Shown here in pieces: positions 35,024 to 44,097 of a stretch of 64,000 nucleotides of DNA (position 1 is the stretch's first letter; each line of letters opens with the position of its first letter). The stretch is from Mediterraneibacter gnavus ATCC 29149 (lineage in GTDB: Bacteria; Bacillota; Clostridia; Lachnospirales; Lachnospiraceae): contig NZ_CP043051.1 of NCBI RefSeq assembly GCF_008121495.1, forward strand, positions 2,561,001 to 2,625,000, in the 5' to 3' direction. Below the pieces are notes generated by a model. That model did no database searches, had not been told where the DNA came from, and worked only from the letters and a program-made list of their open reading frames with translations. Position numbers and translations under genes: made by a program.

Positions 35024-36229
35024 ATGAGTAAGATTTTGGAATTAAGAGAAAAGAGAGCGAAGGCATGGGAAGCAGCAAAAGCATTCCTCGATGCCAAGAG
35101 AACACAGGAAGGTTTTGTATCTGCAGAGGATGCAGCTACCTATGACAAGATGGAAGCTGATGTCGTAAATCTCGGCAAGGAGATCGAGAGACTGGAAAGA
35201 CAGGCTGCCATTGATGCAGAGCTTGCAAAAGCAACAAGCACCCCGATCACAAATAAGCCGGATGCCGGGATTGGAGGGGAGACAAAAACAGGAAGGGCAA
35301 CCGATGAATATAAGAGAGCGTTCTGGAACGGTATGAGAAACAAGATGTCATACGAAGTACAGAACGCTCTTTCCATTGGTACGGATTCCGAGGGCGGATA
35401 TCTTGTGCCGGATGAGTATGAGAAGAAACTCGTGGAAGCACTGGAAGAGGAAGTGTTCTTCCGTAACCTTGCCACGGTTATCAAGACTTCAAGCGGTGAC
35501 CGCAAGATCCCTATCGTTACTTCAAAGGGCGAGGCAGCATGGATCGATGAGGGCGGACAGTTCCCTGAATCTGATGACAGCTTCGGACAGACATCCATCA
35601 GTGCTTATAAGCTGGCAACCATGATCAAGGTGTCTGACGAACTCTTAAATGACAGCGTGTTCAATATCGAACAGTACATTTCAAGGGAGTTCGGAAGAAG
35701 AATTGGTACAAAGGAAGAGGAAGCATTCTTTGTCGGTGACGGCAAAGGAAAACCGACAGGTATCTTCAATGCCACGGGCGGTGCTGAGACAGGGGTGACA
35801 TCCGCAAATACATCCATCACTTTTGATGATGTCATGGATCTGTATTATTCCCTCCGTGCCCCATACCGTAACAAGGCAGTATGGCTTCTGAATGATTCGA
35901 CCGTAAAGGCAATCAGAAAGCTGAAGGATGGAAACGGAAATTACATCTGGCAGCCGTCCGTAAGGGAAGGAGAGCCGGACAGAATCCTGAACCGTCCTTA
36001 CCGCACATCCATTTATGTGCCGGAGCTTGCAGCCGGAAACCGTGTCATGGCATTCGGTGATTACAGTTACTACTGGATCGCAGACCGTCAGGGCAGAAGT
36101 TTCAAGAGACTGAATGAGCTTTATGCTACAACGGGACAGGTCGGATTCCTTGCTTCCGAGCGTGTCGATGGCAAGCTGATCCTTTCCGAGGCAGTAAAGA
36201 CCCTCGATGTCAAGGCTGCCGGAAAGTAG
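35024..36229 (+). CDS. Major capsid protein, HK97 fold
   Basis: 401 residues. N-terminal coiled-coil delta domain (about 1-85: KILELREKRAKAWEAAKAFL...), then the HK97 core starting near LSIGTDSEGGYLVPDEYEKK, with FRNLATVIKTSSGDRKIPI and GGAETGVTSANTSI. GGAGGATATGAACT precedes the ATG. Forms the icosahedral shell after protease removes the delta domain. Confidence 0.92.
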   Translation: MSKILELREKRAKAWEAAKAFLDAKRTQEGFVSAEDAATYDKMEADVVNLGKEIERLERQAAIDAELAKATSTPITNKPDAGIGGETKTGRATDEYKRAFWNGMRNKMSYEVQNALSIGTDSEGGYLVPDEYEKKLVEALEEEVFFRNLATVIKTSSGDRKIPIVTSKGEAAWIDEGGQFPESDDSFGQTSISAYKLATMIKVSDELLNDSVFNIEQYISREFGRRIGTKEEEAFFVGDGKGKPTGIFNATGGAETGVTSANTSITFDDVMDLYYSLRAPYRNKAVWLLNDSTVKAIRKLKDGNGNYIWQPSVREGEPDRILNRPYRTSIYVPELAAGNRVMAFGDYSYYWIADRQGRSFKRLNELYATTGQVGFLASERVDGKLILSEAVKTLDVKAAGK

Positions 36230-36238
36230 GTGGGCTGA

Positions 36239-36514
36239 ATGTTCGTAACGCTTGAGGAAGCCAAAGGGTATCTGAGGGTTGATTCGTCAGACGAGGATGA
36301 TCTCATCCTCCGTCTGATGGAGACATCCGACAGCCTGATAAAGGGTGTGACAAGACGGACTCCGGCAGGACTTAAAAGACATGAGGTGGTTGTCCGCACT
36401 GCAGAACTGTATGCCATTGCTTACCTGTATGAGCACAGGGAAGAAGCGGACCATAAGGCCATGACGGAAACACTGAAGTATCTGCTCTTTGGTATCAGAA
36501 AGGAGATATTCTGA
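36239..36514 (+). CDS. Head-tail connector (gp6-like, DnaA-less adaptor)
   Basis: 91 residues: FVTLEEAKGYLRVDSSDEDD, LILRLMETSDSLIKGVTRR matches phage gp6/gp15-type connectors that bind beneath the portal. The stop and the next start overlap by one base. Position right after the capsid gene confirms. Confidence 0.8.
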   Translation: MFVTLEEAKGYLRVDSSDEDDLILRLMETSDSLIKGVTRRTPAGLKRHEVVVRTAELYAIAYLYEHREEADHKAMTETLKYLLFGIRKEIF

Positions 36515-36843
36515 TGATAGAACTCATGCGTGAACGGATCACGATACAGAAAAGCAGCACGAAGACGGACAAAGCCGGAAACCATACGGCTGTGTGGGAG
36601 GATCATTATCAATGTTTTTCCTATGTGAACAGCCTGTCGGGAAAAGAATACTGGGAAGCAAAACAGGTAAATGCGGAAACGGAACTTGATTTTGTCATCC
36701 GCTACTGCAGTGAGGTGTCAGGTCTTGATACGGAGCATTACCGTATTGTTTTCCGTGGGAATCTTTACAATATTTCCTTTGTCGATAACGTGCAGTATAA
36801 GAATAAGACAGTCAAAATAAGGGCTGCCCTGACAAAGAGGTGA
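36514..36843 (+). CDS. Head closure / head-tail adaptor (SPP1 gp16-like)
   Basis: 109 residues: MRERITIQKSSTKTDKAGNH, VWEDHYQCFSYVNSLSGKEY and HYRIVFRGNLYNISFVDNV fit the SPP1 gp16-type stopper that closes the capsid after packaging. In the standard siphophage order after the gp6-like connector. Confidence 0.8.
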   Translation: MIELMRERITIQKSSTKTDKAGNHTAVWEDHYQCFSYVNSLSGKEYWEAKQVNAETELDFVIRYCSEVSGLDTEHYRIVFRGNLYNISFVDNVQYKNKTVKIRAALTKR

Positions 36844-36847
36844 GCGG

Positions 36848-37228
36848 ATGCCAGAGAGAAGGACAACGGTTGACGGACTGGCAGATACAATCATGGATGG
36901 TTTGAAAGAGTATGCCGATCTTGCAACGGATACCGTTAAGGATGCGGTAAAAGATGCATCCAAAACCGTAAAGAAAGAGATACAGGCAAATGCCCCGAAG
37001 CGGACAGGAAGGTATAAAAAAAGCTGGACGGTCAAAAAGACTGCGGAAAGTAGCAATTCCCTTACCATGACGGTCCATTCCAAGGATAGATACCAGATTG
37101 CACACCTTCTGGAACACGGCCATGCAAAACGTGGAGGCGGCAGGGTAGCCGGAAGGGAGCATATCGCTCCGGCAGAAGAGAAAGGCAATAAGGAACTTCT
37201 GCAGAAGATCGAGAGGGGGTTACGGTGA
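36848..37228 (+). CDS. HK97 gp10-like tail-completion protein
   Basis: 126 residues: ADLATDTVKDAVKDASKTVK, KEIQANAPKRTGRYKKSWTV and HLLEHGHAKRGGGRVAGREH are the HK97 gp10 family hallmarks (HxxEFG-HxxR-like region). Acts at the head-tail joint or tail completion. Stop overlaps the next start. Confidence 0.82.
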   Translation: MPERRTTVDGLADTIMDGLKEYADLATDTVKDAVKDASKTVKKEIQANAPKRTGRYKKSWTVKKTAESSNSLTMTVHSKDRYQIAHLLEHGHAKRGGGRVAGREHIAPAEEKGNKELLQKIERGLR

Positions 37229-37545
37229 TGACACATGAAGAAGTGATGGCAGTGATGGAAGAAATCGGTCTTCCGTATGCCTATCATCATTTTGCGGAAG
37301 GCGAATCCCCGGAATCGCCCTTTGCAGTATTTCTGTATCCGGGCAGCAGTAATTTCTCTGCAGACGGGAAAGTGTATTTTAAGGCAAACCGTCTGAATAT
37401 AGAAATTTACACCGATTTAAAAAATATAGAACTGGAACAGCAGACAGAAACCGTGCTCGATGGGCATGGTATTTTTTATGAAAAAAGCGAAGTATGGATC
37501 GAATCTGAAAATCTGTATGAGGTGCTTTATCAGATGGAGGTATAG
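37225..37545 (+). CDS. Tail terminator-like protein
   Basis: 106 residues: EVMAVMEEIGLPYAYHHFAE, PFAVFLYPGSSNFSADGKVY and NIEIYTDLKNIELEQQTE. Position between gp10-like and tail tube, plus length, fit the tail terminator (gpU/gp17-like) that caps the tail tube. Assigned mainly by order. Confidence 0.65.
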   Translation: MMTHEEVMAVMEEIGLPYAYHHFAEGESPESPFAVFLYPGSSNFSADGKVYFKANRLNIEIYTDLKNIELEQQTETVLDGHGIFYEKSEVWIESENLYEVLYQMEV

Positions 37546-37548
37546 AAG

Positions 37549-38169
37549 ATGGCTAATAAAAAGAATAAAGTCAAATTTAATATCTGCAATGTGCATTATG
37601 CACCGATTACGGTTGCAGATGAAGGAAAGGTGAGCTTCGGGACACCCGTTGCAATGCCCGGTGCCGTTTCCATCAGCATGGACCCGACAGGAGAGCCGGA
37701 GTCCTTTTATGCAGACGGTATTGAATACTATGTAATCAACAACAATCAGGGATATGACGGGGATCTGGAGCTTGCCATGATCCCGGAAACTTTCCGTACA
37801 GATATCCTGAAAGAGGAAGCAGACAGCAACAATGTACTCGTGGAGAATGCGAATTCCGAAACAGGCAGTTTTGCACTGCTTTTTGAGTTTGACGGGGATA
37901 TCCGCAAGATCCGCCATGTGCTTTATAACTGTTCTGCATCCCGTCCGACCATTGAGTCCAAGACCAATGAGGAAGATAAGGAAGTGCAGACGGAAACACT
38001 GACCATCAAGGCAAGACCTATGGCGGACGGATATGTAAAGGCAAAGACAGGCGATTCCACCACCGATACCGTTTATAACAACTGGTATAAGAGTGTGTAT
38101 CTTCCGAACAGCACGGCTGCCGAACCGCAGTCTGCAAAAGCAGTAAAGAATATTTCGAAGGAGGACTAA
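37549..38169 (+). CDS. Major tail (tube) protein
   Basis: 206 residues: VKFNICNVHYAPIT, GTPVAMPGAVSISMDPTGEP, YYVINNNQGYDGDLELAMIP and RHVLYNCSASRPTIESKTNE fit the phi13-type major tail protein family. It polymerises into the tail tube. ATG with GGAGGTATAGAAG upstream. Confidence 0.88.
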   Translation: MANKKNKVKFNICNVHYAPITVADEGKVSFGTPVAMPGAVSISMDPTGEPESFYADGIEYYVINNNQGYDGDLELAMIPETFRTDILKEEADSNNVLVENANSETGSFALLFEFDGDIRKIRHVLYNCSASRPTIESKTNEEDKEVQTETLTIKARPMADGYVKAKTGDSTTDTVYNNWYKSVYLPNSTAAEPQSAKAVKNISKED

Positions 38170-38172
38170 GTG

Positions 38173-38550
38173 ATGGGTATCAGAAAGGATATAGAAATTG
38201 ACGGACAGATGGTTGCATTCAAGGCGAGTGCAGCCATTCCGAGAATCTACAGGTTAAAGTTCCAGAGGGATATTTATAAGGATCTGGCAGTATTGGAAAA
38301 AAGCATCGGGGATGGAAAAGAGGAGTCCTCTAACCTTGATATGTTTTCCCTTGAGATGTTCGAGAATATAGCATTCATCATGGCCAAGCATGCTGATCCA
38401 AGCATTCCTGATACGCCGGAAGAGTGGCTTGATAACTTCAATACATTTTCGATTTATCAGGTTCTTCCACAACTTATCGAGCTTTGGGGGCTGAATGTAA
38501 AAACAGATGTGGAAGCTAAAAAAAACTTCGCCCAACAGAGCGTGAAATGA
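38173..38550 (+). CDS. Tail assembly chaperone (gpG-like)
   Basis: 125 residues, ATG 38173 after AAGGAGGAC (a GTG at 38170 is also possible). IRKDIEIDGQMVAFKASAAI, RIYRLKFQRDIYKDL matches phage tail assembly chaperones. A heptamer A AAA AAC (38520-38526) lies in the right phase near the 3' end, and a -1 slip there enters exactly the frame of the following short gene, giving a gpGT-like fusion. Confidence 0.82.
   Translation: MGIRKDIEIDGQMVAFKASAAIPRIYRLKFQRDIYKDLAVLEKSIGDGKEESSNLDMFSLEMFENIAFIMAKHADPSIPDTPEEWLDNFNTFSIYQVLPQLIELWGLNVKTDVEAKKNFAQQSVK
38520..38526 (+). promoter_or_regulatory. -1 ribosomal frameshift site
   Basis: Codons AAA-AAA-AAC make the slippery heptamer A AAA AAC. After a -1 slip the ribosome reads CTT CGC CCA ACA GAG CGT GAA and then ATG at 38547 in the frame of the downstream gene with no stop in between. 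Confidence 0.7.
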
Positions 38551-38711
38551 CAACACCCCTGTTTCTGCTCCGATGCGTACAATTAGGACTGTCGATGGCA
38601 GACCTTGAACTGCTGTCGATAGGGCTTATCAATGATATGTACAGTGAGAGCCGGAACGATGATTATAAGTATGCCGAGCTTGCGACACAGGAAGACTTCG
38701 ACCGTTTCTGA
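38547..38711 (+). CDS. Tail assembly chaperone second part (gpT-like)
   Basis: 54 codons if started at ATG 38547 (ATGA overlap with the previous stop), but more likely mainly made as the C-terminal extension of the gpG-like protein through the frameshift. Sequence LFLLRCVQLGLSMADLELLS, IGLINDMYSES resembles the Gp14/XkdN-type C-terminal chaperone segment. Confidence 0.72.
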   Translation: MTTPLFLLRCVQLGLSMADLELLSIGLINDMYSESRNDDYKYAELATQEDFDRF

Positions 38712-38722
38712 TGATTGAGAGT

Positions 38723-38763
38723 ATGGTCCTTTTCTGCTATACTTATTTGGAGAAAAGGACCAT
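38723..38763. terminator. 13-bp perfect inverted repeat
   Basis: ATGGTCCTTTTCT (38723-38735) and AGAAAAGGACCAT (38751-38763). The loop holds TATACT, a possible -10. It ends the chaperone transcript and may also serve as start region for the following moron. Confidence 0.55.
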
Positions 38764-38839
38764 ATTTGATAACGTAATTTAAATTAAATATTGGCTAGGT
38801 AACATATAACAAGGCATTTGATTTAAAGAGGAATTGCTG

Positions 38840-39724
38840 ATGAATGAATATAGTGTAAACATCGAAGTCAAGGACGGAGACGGGAAAATAATTTGTTCAC
38901 AACCATATAATGAATTTATGTATGGAACAAAAAATATTGAAATACAAAAAGTTTTGTATGGCAGGGAATTATATGATTTATTGGTAGATAGCTTAAATGT
39001 GATACGATACAATGAAAATGGGAAACTAATTCTTGGAGTTATTCTACAAAGTGATATTAATAGAACAGCAATGCAGTTGTTGGGGAGAATAGCAGAAGCA
39101 ATTATTGTTAGGAATTGTAATCATGATGCTGGCGTAAACAGGAAATATTTTTCTATAGCACGTAAAAAGCAGGCAAAAATGAAAACCGCAGATAAATTTT
39201 GGGCGCTTGGTACAGGATTAAATTATACAAAAATAAATTATCCTAAAATCTATAATCCATCAGATACCCAGCGCGACATAGTGTGGGTTAATGATTATAA
39301 TGAATTGGCTGTTATGAAAGACGGGGATAATTATTCTGCAACTTCCGCAAGAATTGCTGGTCTGCAAGTCAAAGCATCAAAAGATGGTATTAAATATGTC
39401 TTGCCAGCTATACTTGCGGATAGATATGATGTTCCAATTATATATTTTGATATAGAAAATGATTATCATAAAATTTTAAATAAAATATATAAGGACACAC
39501 ATATAGATATAGAATATGACATAATTCATCCGAGCGAAGTTGATCCGGTTGGATACGATGAATTTTTACACTATGTGGATTTGGTATATGCCATGATTGA
39601 TGGTAGATTGTCACCGGAAGAGTTGGTGGCAGGGGCAGGAAAAAATGATGATGAATTAATGAAAAATGCATTAATGTCTACTACGTTATCAAATATAAAT
39701 AAAACAAATCGAATAATAATATAA
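38840..39724 (+). CDS. AT-rich moron, candidate PD-(D/E)xK nuclease
   Basis: 294 residues from ATG 38840 (AGAGG 8 bases upstream). No named family. A nuclease-like layout is visible: helix LLGRIAEAIIVRNC (E), QRDIVWVNDYN (D), then SARIAGLQVKASKDGIKYVLP, where QVKAS is a common (D/E/Q)xK strand. The C-terminal part (DVPIIYFDIENDY...VDLVYAMIDG) follows the same strand-helix style. It is far more AT-rich than the tail genes around it and has its own flanking hairpins, so it is foreign cargo. Defence or exclusion function is a guess from position and fold. Confidence 0.45.
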   Translation: MNEYSVNIEVKDGDGKIICSQPYNEFMYGTKNIEIQKVLYGRELYDLLVDSLNVIRYNENGKLILGVILQSDINRTAMQLLGRIAEAIIVRNCNHDAGVNRKYFSIARKKQAKMKTADKFWALGTGLNYTKINYPKIYNPSDTQRDIVWVNDYNELAVMKDGDNYSATSARIAGLQVKASKDGIKYVLPAILADRYDVPIIYFDIENDYHKILNKIYKDTHIDIEYDIIHPSEVDPVGYDEFLHYVDLVYAMIDGRLSPEELVAGAGKNDDELMKNALMSTTLSNINKTNRIII

Positions 39725-39783
39725 ATAATATTTGGTCCTATGTCAAGATTTAGTACAAGTTAAAATGAGAAACTTTTCCCATT

Positions 39784-40698
39784 TTAACCCGCCAGAAGCT
39801 CAGCCTCAGTGTGTGTTCTTTCATACAATCGTTCGAATTCATTTGGTGACATATAGTTACAATGGCTATGAATTCGTTTCGTATTGTAGAAAGCTTCCAG
39901 ATATTCGAAAATCAAGCGGTATGCCTGCTTGTAATCGTGAATTTTAAAGCGGTTGAGCCATTCACGTTTGATAATCGAATGGAAGGATTCAATGCAGGCA
40001 TTATCCCACGGAAATGCTTTCTTTGAGTAACTACGCTGCATATTTTCTGTTACTTTTTTATATTCCGTCGCAACGTACTGACTGCCACGATCAGAGTGAA
40101 TGATCAATGGCTGGTCGATATTTCGGCGAGCTTTGGCTTTGTTTATCGTATCAATCACGCAGGATACTTCCAGTGTTTTTGAAAGTGTCCATGCTATGAT
40201 TTTTCTGGAAAATAAATCCATAATACTGGTCAGATAGACAAATCCGTCTATTGTCCAGATGTAGGTGATATCCGAACACCAGACGGCATTCGGGCGGTCA
40301 GGATTAAACTGCTCAGCGAGGATATTTTGTAATTCAGTGCTGAAATCAGAATCTTTTGTGGTAATTGTCCATGGCTTGCTCCACTGGGCACGGATTCCCA
40401 TTTGACGCATGTATGTACCAACAGTTCTTTCCGAAATGACTTCACCGGTTTTCCGCAATTCTACAGTGATTTTCGGAGCACCGTAGTTCTGCTTGGAATC
40501 ATCATATATATCCTGTATTTTTGCTTTTACAGATTCACGGCGTTTTTCTGTATCAGAAGGCACGCGGTGGAGCCATGCACGATATCCTGAACGTGAGACA
40601 CCTAAAAATTTCAACATTCCGGAGACGGAAAACCGGCGTCCAGCCTTTTGGGCAGCTTCCGTCTTCTCAGACACTTCGAGATAAATGGCTTCCGTCAT
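39784..40698 (-). CDS. IS3-family transposase OrfB (DDE)
   Basis: 304 residues. AVWCSDITYIWTIDGFVYLT (first D), IIHSDRGSQYVATEYK (second D) and FPWDNACIESFHSIIKREWL (E) form the rve-type DDE catalytic core; an HTH_21-like region precedes it. Likely produced as an OrfAB fusion by -1 frameshifting at an A7G run near 40713-40720 (minus strand, TTA AAA AAA GCA). Complete. Confidence 0.92.
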   Translation of the reverse strand: MTEAIYLEVSEKTEAAQKAGRRFSVSGMLKFLGVSRSGYRAWLHRVPSDTEKRRESVKAKIQDIYDDSKQNYGAPKITVELRKTGEVISERTVGTYMRQMGIRAQWSKPWTITTKDSDFSTELQNILAEQFNPDRPNAVWCSDITYIWTIDGFVYLTSIMDLFSRKIIAWTLSKTLEVSCVIDTINKAKARRNIDQPLIIHSDRGSQYVATEYKKVTENMQRSYSKKAFPWDNACIESFHSIIKREWLNRFKIHDYKQAYRLIFEYLEAFYNTKRIHSHCNYMSPNEFERLYERTHTEAELLAG

Positions 40699-40979
40699 TT
40701 TCCCAGAATGTTGATTGCTTTTTTTAACACATCAAGTGCATCTTGGGCATCACGTAATTCACGTCTGAGACGGGCGATTTCCTTCTGTTCATCGGATGCG
40801 TAATTACCAGAACCCCGAACAGGAATATCACCGGATTCACGGAAGTCTTTCAGCCACTTTGTTAGTGTGCTGTATCCGATGCCAAGATTTTCTGCACATC
40901 CACGTACACCGAGATCTTTATGATCTTGATAATACCGGATTGCATCAAGTTTAAATTGTTTGTCATGTTGCATTGCCAT
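40695..40979 (-). CDS. IS3-family transposase OrfA (HTH)
   Basis: 94 residues. An HTH_8/IS3 helix-turn-helix (KLDAIRYYQDHKDLGVRGCA, ENLGIGYSTLTKWLKDF) and a C-terminal leucine-rich coiled coil (QKEIARLRRELRDAQDALDV). Binds the IS ends. Overlaps orfB by four bases. Confidence 0.9.
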   Translation of the reverse strand: MAMQHDKQFKLDAIRYYQDHKDLGVRGCAENLGIGYSTLTKWLKDFRESGDIPVRGSGNYASDEQKEIARLRRELRDAQDALDVLKKAINILGK

Positions 40980-41120
40980 ATGAGATCCTCCTTCAGCATG
41001 TCTCTATTGTACCATGTTAATATGTATTTGGAATTTCTCATTTTGGCTTGTACTATTTATATTCTAGCATCAATTACATAGAACATCTGTCAGGAATGGT
41101 AGGTGTTTTTCTTTTGTTAC

Positions 41121-41143
41121 GGAGCAGAAATGCTCCTTTTTTT
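41121..41143 (+). terminator. Tetraloop terminator before tape measure gene
   Basis: GGAGCA-GAAA-TGCTCC and TTTTTTT, then GTATCCATTTTTAGGAGGTG leading to the tape-measure start. Confidence 0.75.
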
Positions 41144-41169
41144 GTATCCATTTTTAGGAGGTGAGAGGC

Positions 41170-44097
41170 ATGGCAAGCCGTATTCAGGGTATTACCGTTG
41201 AAATCGGTGGTGATACAACTAAACTGCAGAACGCCCTGAAAGGCGTGAACGGACAGATCAAGTTCACCCAGTCACAGCTTAAGGATGTGAACAAGCTGCT
41301 GAAACTTGATCCGGGCAACACGGAGCTTCTGGCACAGAAGCATAAACTGCTTGCGGAAGCGGTCAGTGAAACGAAAGAGAAACTGGCTACCTTAAAGACC
41401 GCAGCAGAACAGGCGAATACGGCACTTGCCAATGGCGAGATCTCACAGGAACAGTACGATGCCCTTCAGAGGGAGATCGTGGAAACGGAGCAGGACTTAA
41501 AGAATCTGGAAACACAGGCGAACCAGTCCGCAACGGCAGTGCAGAAAATTGCAACAACAGGTGAGAAGTTAAAGACGGTCGGGGATAACATTTCTTCTGC
41601 CGGACAGAAGCTCCTCCCGGTAACAGCCGGAGTGACGGCACTGGGTACGGCATCCGTAACGACTGCAGCCAACTTTGAATCTTCCATGTCACAGGTACAG
41701 GCAACAATGGGAATCACCAAGGATGCCATGTCAACGGTAAATGGTCAGTCTGTAAATACAATGGATACCCTTTCCAAGCTGGCAAAGAAGATGGGTGCAG
41801 AGACGGCTTTTTCCGCATCCGAGTGTGCAGAAGCATTGAATTACCTCGCACTTGCCGGATACGATACACAGCAGATGTGTGATACACTGCCGACCGTCCT
41901 GAACTTGGCAGCAGCCGGGGATATTGCCCTTGCTGATGCTTCGGACATGGTAACGGATGCGATGTCCGCCCTTGGAATGGGAGTGGACGAAGCGGAAACG
42001 ATGGTAGACCAGATGGCTAAGACGGCATCTACCACGAATACATCGGTTGCACAGCTTGGCGAGGGAATCCTTACCATTGGTGCGACAGCCAAATCCATCA
42101 AGGGCGGTACGGCAGAGCTGAATACCGCACTTGGTATCCTTGCAAATAATGGTATCAAGGGAGCAGAAGGAGGTACACATCTCCGTAATATTATCCTGTC
42201 CTTACAGAATCCTACGGATAAGGCAGCCGCCCAGATGGAAGCACTTGGTCTTTCCGTATATGATTCCGAAGGAAACATGCGGTCAATGAATGACATCCTT
42301 GGTGACCTCAATAAGAGCATGGACGGAATGACATCCGCTGAGAAGTCCAACATCATCAGCACCATTTTCAATAAGACGGACCTTTCTTCCGTAAATGCCT
42401 TGCTTGCAAATACAGGAGAAACATGGGACAGCTTACAGAAGTCAATCACGGACAGCGGTGGTGCTGCACAGCAGATGGCAGATACACAGCTTGATAACTT
42501 ACAGGGACAGATCACCATCTTGAAATCTGCACTGGAAGGCCTGGCGATATCTTTCGGTGAGCTTCTGATGCCGGCCATCAAGCAGATTGTCGGATGGGTG
42601 CAGAAGTTTGTTGATTGGCTGAATGGAATGAATGACGGTACAAAGAAGGTCATCATGACGGTGGCACTTCTGGCAGCAGCATTAGGACCGGTGCTTATCG
42701 TGATTGGAAAAGTAATATCTGCAGTCGGCACGATCATGACGGTTGTACCGAAGATTGCCGGAGTCATCAATACGGTAAAGGGAGCATTTGCAGCACTGAA
42801 TACCACGATGCTTGCAAACCCGATCACTCTTATCATTGCAGCCATCGCAGCTCTTGTGGCTGCTTTTATTTACCTCTGGAATAACTGTGACGGATTCCGC
42901 CAGTTCTGGATCGACCTGTGGGAGAATGTGAAGCAGACAGCCGTTACGGTATGGAATGCCATCAAGGAATTTTTCGCACAGGTGTGGGAAGCAATCAAGA
43001 CCATCTTCTCGACCGTATTTGAAGTGATCAAGACACTGGTGACTACTTACTTTAATCTGTATAAAACCATTATCCAGACGGTTTTCAATACAGTAAAGAC
43101 AGTCATCACAACTATCTGGGAAGCAATCAAGGGTGTATTTACTACAGTTTTCAATGTAATAAAAACACTGGTGACAACGTATTTCAATATCTACAAAACG
43201 ATCATACAGACAGTCCTGACCATTATCCAGACAGTCATTACAACGGTATGGAATACGATAAAAACAGTCATTACCACTGTACTGAATGCAATAAAGACAA
43301 TCTTTTCCACGGTATGGAATGCAATCAAAACCATTATTAGTGCCGTGGTGGGGGCAATCAAGGGACTGATCACGGGAGATTTTACTGCGGTCAAAAATTC
43401 CATTACTACCATAATGAATACGATCAAGAGCACGATCTCCACCATATGGAATACCATCAAGTCGACAATTTCAACAGTGCTTGGTGCAATCAAGGGTGCA
43501 GTTACATCCGTATTCTCCGGCATCGTAAATGCAGTGAAGAGTGCAATGGGAAATGTGCTGAATGCAGTAAAGAGCGGATTTGCCAATGTGAAAAACCATA
43601 TCACGGGGCTTGCATCACAGGCATTTACATGGGGCAAGGATCTGGTCATGGGAATCGTAAACGGAATCAAGAGCTGCATCGGTGCAGTCGGGGATGCAGT
43701 AAAGAGTGTGGCAGACAAGATCAAGTCATTCCTTCACTTTTCCGTGCCGGATGAAGGTCCGCTGACGGATTATGAATCATGGATGCCTGACTTTATGGGA
43801 GGTCTTGCCAAGGGTATCGAAAAGAGCCGAGGCATGATCCAGAAGGCGGTAAGCGGTGTATCTTCCGATATGGTGGTCAGCCCGAAGGTCAGCAGCATGG
43901 AAAGCATGACGGGAACAGGGACGGCAGCACAGCCGGAGGGCATTTCTGGGATGCTTTCTGCAATTACTTCTGCGGTTGAGAATATCAGGACGGACAGCGG
44001 TGACATTGTCATTCCTGTGTACGTTGGCGGTACGATGCTTGATGAGGTCATTGTTTCGGCACAGCAGAGGGCAAACTTAAGAAGCGGGGGCAGATAA
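41170..44097 (+). CDS. Tail tape-measure protein
   Basis: 975 residues from ATG 41170 (AGGAGGTG upstream). N-terminal coiled coil (about 15-120), then the PhageMin_tail domain (TTAANFESSMSQVQATMGIT, KKMGAETAFSASECAEALNY, GIKGAEGGTHLRNII). Hydrophobic segments near 495-560. From about 590 to 810 the sequence is built of roughly 11-residue repeats (TVWNAIKTIFS, TIWNTIKSTIS), as usual for proteins whose length sets tail length. The C-terminal SFLHFSVPDEGPLTD is typical. Complete. Confidence 0.92.
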   Translation: MASRIQGITVEIGGDTTKLQNALKGVNGQIKFTQSQLKDVNKLLKLDPGNTELLAQKHKLLAEAVSETKEKLATLKTAAEQANTALANGEISQEQYDALQREIVETEQDLKNLETQANQSATAVQKIATTGEKLKTVGDNISSAGQKLLPVTAGVTALGTASVTTAANFESSMSQVQATMGITKDAMSTVNGQSVNTMDTLSKLAKKMGAETAFSASECAEALNYLALAGYDTQQMCDTLPTVLNLAAAGDIALADASDMVTDAMSALGMGVDEAETMVDQMAKTASTTNTSVAQLGEGILTIGATAKSIKGGTAELNTALGILANNGIKGAEGGTHLRNIILSLQNPTDKAAAQMEALGLSVYDSEGNMRSMNDILGDLNKSMDGMTSAEKSNIISTIFNKTDLSSVNALLANTGETWDSLQKSITDSGGAAQQMADTQLDNLQGQITILKSALEGLAISFGELLMPAIKQIVGWVQKFVDWLNGMNDGTKKVIMTVALLAAALGPVLIVIGKVISAVGTIMTVVPKIAGVINTVKGAFAALNTTMLANPITLIIAAIAALVAAFIYLWNNCDGFRQFWIDLWENVKQTAVTVWNAIKEFFAQVWEAIKTIFSTVFEVIKTLVTTYFNLYKTIIQTVFNTVKTVITTIWEAIKGVFTTVFNVIKTLVTTYFNIYKTIIQTVLTIIQTVITTVWNTIKTVITTVLNAIKTIFSTVWNAIKTIISAVVGAIKGLITGDFTAVKNSITTIMNTIKSTISTIWNTIKSTISTVLGAIKGAVTSVFSGIVNAVKSAMGNVLNAVKSGFANVKNHITGLASQAFTWGKDLVMGIVNGIKSCIGAVGDAVKSVADKIKSFLHFSVPDEGPLTDYESWMPDFMGGLAKGIEKSRGMIQKAVSGVSSDMVVSPKVSSMESMTGTGTAAQPEGISGMLSAITSAVENIRTDSGDIVIPVYVGGTMLDEVIVSAQQRANLRSGGR

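Larger units (their letters stand above)
39751..41055 (-). mobile_element. IS3-family insertion sequence
   Basis: Length 1305 bases. Terminal inverted repeats of 22 bases (39751-39772 and 41034-41055) match at 20 positions, ending TAGTACAAG. It carries the orfA/orfB pair on the minus strand. No clean 3-bp target duplication is visible (ATT versus TTT flanks). It lies between the moron and the tape-measure gene and seems to break no gene. Confidence 0.85.

Noticed and set aside
39742..41060. IS3 insertion as the cause of gene disruption
   Set aside because: The moron upstream ends at a proper stop before the left IS end and the tape-measure gene starts after the terminator beyond the right end.
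41841..42845. 334-residue open frame antisense to the tape-measure gene
   Set aside because: It is a mirror of a clear coding region, has no ribosome site, and its serine/alanine/proline-rich sequence is what antisense reading of this gene gives.
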